In this document: piece after piece, positions 5,841-7,622 of the stretch | Layout: each line of letters opens with the position of its first letter | Numbering within the stretch: position 1 is the first letter of the stretch | NCBI GenBank assembly: GCA_002726865.1 | Contig: PBSW01000016.1 | Span: 1 to 7,622, forward strand | Origin: Candidatus Bathyarchaeota archaeon | GTDB lineage: Archaea > Thermoproteota > Bathyarchaeia > TCS64 | Direction of reading: 5' to 3' | Length of the DNA: 7,622 nucleotides | Translations under genes and position numbers: made by a program | The notes under the pieces: generated by a model | Told to the model about the DNA's origin: nothing | Database searches by the model: none | The model's input: only the letters and a program-made list of their open reading frames with translations

Positions 5841-6926
5841 ATGCTGAGACTCATGCTTGTAGGATGTGGGAACCGGGGGAGAAAATGGGCGAGAGTCGTG
5901 AAGGCGAACCTAGACTGCGAAATAGCAGCCTATGTGGACATTGATCCTAAGGCCTTGATCAGAGTCAAGAAAGAGTGCGACGGTAAAGACGTCCTCAGTT
6001 TCACGGATTACACTGAAGCCGCGGAAAATGTGGATATTGACGCCGCCATCATCGTCACTCCACCACAGTACCATCACGAGCAGGCCATTTACCTCCTTGA
6101 AAAAGGCCTCCACCTGATCGTCGAGAAGCCTCTTACCGAGGATTTTGAGACTAGCCTAGAGATCGTGAAGCTTGCCGAAGCAAAGGGACTAAACCTCACG
6201 GTCGGGATGCAGTTCAGATACATGCCGATAACACTGGCGTACAGGGAACTCTTTGAGAGGGGAGACTTGGGTAGGCCCAGCTTCTCCCAATTCTCATACA
6301 TCCGAACCAGAAATCCCATCAGCTACAAGGGTCGGATACTAAACCAGTACTGTAACGATATGGCCCACACCTTCCTCCTAGAGCAGGCCATTCACCATAT
6401 AGACCTCATCCGCTTCGTCTACTCCTCAGACGTTGAGTGGGTCCAATCCCATGAGTGGAACCCCGCAGACTGGGGGTTTAACCCCTATAAGCAAGACCCC
6501 AACGTCTCCATTCTCCTCAATCTCAAGAATGGAATGCATGTCAACTATATTGGCACATGGATCTCTGGGAATAGCGGGATGACGGAGGGTATCGACTTTA
6601 GATGGCGCACCGATCTTGAGAGGGGAATCATTATCCAAAAGACACTATTCGGAGAAGACGGTATCTATAAGGCCCTTCGGGACGACATTGCGCTTACCAA
6701 ACTGGAGACGGGGCCTATCGAGCCATTCTATACAGACACAGTAGGGCTCCTCGACGAGTTTGTTGGATGCCTCAAGAACGGGAGGCCCCCTAAGACCAGT
6801 GGGAAGGACCACCTAAAGACCCTCTCAGTGATATTGGCAAGCATAGAGTCAGCAGTCATGGGAAAGAAGGTCTACATAGAAGAATTCATGAAGGGACTTG
6901 GACTCCCCAAGGAACTAACGCGCTAA
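5841..6926 (+). CDS. Gfo/Idh/MocA family NAD(P)-dependent oxidoreductase
   Basis: This 361-residue cytoplasmic dehydrogenase probably oxidises or reduces a sugar, polyol (inositol-like) or sugar acid. The N-terminal Rossmann domain (about 1-120) starts MLRLMLVGCGNRGR, with Gly8-x-Gly10-x2-Gly13, and continues to Asp33-x-Asp35 (YVDIDP), which favours NAD. The family signature Glu95-Lys-Pro97 (VEKPL) supplies the catalytic-region lysine. The C-terminal sheet domain has EQAIHHIDLIRF (181-192), with His185/His186 and Asp188 in the usual substrate-site pattern. Length is normal. ATG 5841 is chosen because GGAG (5830-5833) precedes it by seven bases; a TTG at 5823 in the same frame overlaps nothing useful and would lie before the ribosome site. 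It is divergent from the Fe-S aldo/keto reductase with a shared candidate operator, so the two may act on one pathway. Substrate unknown. Confidence 0.93.
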   Translation: MLRLMLVGCGNRGRKWARVVKANLDCEIAAYVDIDPKALIRVKKECDGKDVLSFTDYTEAAENVDIDAAIIVTPPQYHHEQAIYLLEKGLHLIVEKPLTEDFETSLEIVKLAEAKGLNLTVGMQFRYMPITLAYRELFERGDLGRPSFSQFSYIRTRNPISYKGRILNQYCNDMAHTFLLEQAIHHIDLIRFVYSSDVEWVQSHEWNPADWGFNPYKQDPNVSILLNLKNGMHVNYIGTWISGNSGMTEGIDFRWRTDLERGIIIQKTLFGEDGIYKALRDDIALTKLETGPIEPFYTDTVGLLDEFVGCLKNGRPPKTSGKDHLKTLSVILASIESAVMGKKVYIEEFMKGLGLPKELTR

Positions 6927-6931
6927 ACCCG

Positions 6932-6958
6932 GCCCAAGCTGGGCTCCGTCCCTTTTCT
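6932..6958 (+). terminator. Short hairpin with T-rich tail after the Gfo/Idh/MocA gene
   Basis: GCCCA-AGC-TGGGC (6932-6944) forms a five-base G/C stem, and CCTTTTCT follows at 6951-6958. It begins six bases after the stop codon and precedes the TATA box of the next gene. The stem is short, and archaeal termination depends mainly on the T run, so the call is tentative. Confidence 0.35.
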
Positions 6959-6970
6959 AGATATATATGA
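6959..6970 (+). promoter_or_regulatory. TATA-like box of the AstE/AspA-family gene
   Basis: AGATATATATGA would start transcription near 6992 and leave a leader of about 19 bases with GAGAGTGA before TTG 7011. A second AT-rich box (TTATATC, 6985-6991) would instead give a nearly leaderless start. Either way the gene seems to have its own promoter. Confidence 0.4.
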
Positions 6971-7010
6971 TTCAACAGCATAGATTATATCGGTCCAAGA
7001 GAGTGAAAAT

Positions 7011-7622
7011 TTGACGAAATTCAGCGTAGGTCCCATTGCCGTGGAGAGGGGAACAAAGGAATATGGCACCATCCCCGTGACCACGATGTCAACGGGCTTC
7101 AAGATAGAGGTACCGATCCATATCATCGCAGGGAGGGAGCCTGGGCCAACTGTGACACTTATCCCAATGCTCCATGGTCATGAGTTTAGCGTCATAGATG
7201 TCATCTTTGAGGCCTTGAAGCGGGTGAATCCTCGACACCTGAAGGGGAACATCATCGCGACCACTGTGACCAATCCCCTGGCGTTCCAGATGGGCACCCG
7301 GTCCTCTTGGTTTGATGGGCAGTGGGGGCCCATTAACGACCTAAACAGGGCCTTCCCCGGGAATCCTCAAGGCTGGATCGTAGAACGGATTGCTTACCAG
7401 ATCTCAGAGCATATTATCCCCGTCTCCGACGTCATTCTAGACTTCCATGGTGAATCAACCCACAAATTCGCCGCCGCGTACTACGCCTACCGTCATGACT
7501 CTCCGGGCAAGCTGGGAAAGGAGGCGGACAAAGTCACTAGGGACCTAGGGCTCGAGATCATCGTGGACATAGGGAGCCCCCAACCCGGCTCAATAATAGG
7601 GTACGCCCGGAGCCAGGGCAAG
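7011..7622 (+). CDS. AstE/AspA-family zinc hydrolase (M14-like), partial at right edge
   Basis: 204 codons are open to the window end. The family (succinylglutamate desuccinylase, aspartoacylase and related enzymes) splits amide bonds of acylated amino acids or similar compounds with one zinc ion in the cytoplasm. The zinc site is complete: His55-x2-Glu58 in MLHGHE, and His146 in DFHG. Asn88-Pro, Arg97 and Asp110-Leu-Asn-Arg113 (DLNRAFPGN) form the usual substrate-binding set. The N-terminal FSVGPIAVERGT and GTIPVTT match how archaeal members begin, which supports TTG 7011; the only ribosome site is a weak GAGAGTGA, and an in-frame TAG lies at 6981-6983. The next in-frame choice (GTG 7041) would cut into the first strand. 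It lies 84 bases after the Gfo/Idh/MocA gene on the same strand. The true substrate cannot be read, and the C-terminal domain is missing. Confidence 0.88.
   Translation, partial: MTKFSVGPIAVERGTKEYGTIPVTTMSTGFKIEVPIHIIAGREPGPTVTLIPMLHGHEFSVIDVIFEALKRVNPRHLKGNIIATTVTNPLAFQMGTRSSWFDGQWGPINDLNRAFPGNPQGWIVERIAYQISEHIIPVSDVILDFHGESTHKFAAAYYAYRHDSPGKLGKEADKVTRDLGLEIIVDIGSPQPGSIIGYARSQGK

Noticed and set aside
1..7622. CRISPR array, tRNA, rRNA, transposase, toxin-antitoxin or defence genes
   Set aside because: No regularly spaced repeats, cloverleaf, transposase motif or known defence domain was seen on either strand.

Overview
The window looks archaeal. Several genes have AT-rich TATA-like boxes about 26 bases before the likely transcription start. 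Some starts have a GGAG ribosome site and others have none, as in leaderless mRNAs. Arg codons are mostly AGG/AGA. The gene set (Fe-S aldo/keto reductase, Gfo/Idh/MocA dehydrogenase, AstE/AspA-type zinc hydrolase, rubrerythrin) would fit an uncultured anaerobic archaeon, perhaps of the Bathyarchaeia or a related group. That placement is an inference and not proven by the sequence.

Left part (1 to about 1985). This part is visibly AT-rich. It carries two genes on the minus strand: a membrane-anchored, probably extracellular protein cut by the left edge (518 to 1), and a complete NAD-dependent UDP-sugar epimerase of the GalE type (1596 to 646). A short minus-strand frame overlaps the galE start by four bases and may be the end of an eroded upstream gene. 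This part resembles a cell-surface or glycan region.

Middle (about 1985 to 4600). Base composition becomes richer in G+C. The only intact gene is an MFS transporter (3429 to 2215). Around it lie short coding-like scraps with stops (about 2024-2164 and 3711-3818, the latter followed by a hairpin) and one clear pseudogene: a rubrerythrin (about 3954-4579). The rubrerythrin still has its TATA box and ribosome site, but it has three frame changes, in-frame stops and an apparent 48-base insertion at its start.

Right part (4628 to 7622). A divergent pair is formed by a Fe-S aldo/keto reductase (minus) and a Gfo/Idh/MocA oxidoreductase (plus). Their 172-base spacer holds a 13-base inverted repeat (12 of 13 matching) next to the reductase TATA box, a good candidate for a shared operator. 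Downstream on the plus strand, after a small hairpin and its own TATA box, is an AstE/AspA-family metallohydrolase cut by the right edge. Together with the MFS transporter these suggest uptake and oxidation of small polyols, sugars or acylated compounds, but no substrate can be read from the sequence.

I found no tRNA, rRNA, CRISPR array, transposase or defence system. The most notable items are the rubrerythrin decay with its 48-base insertion, and the divergent operator.
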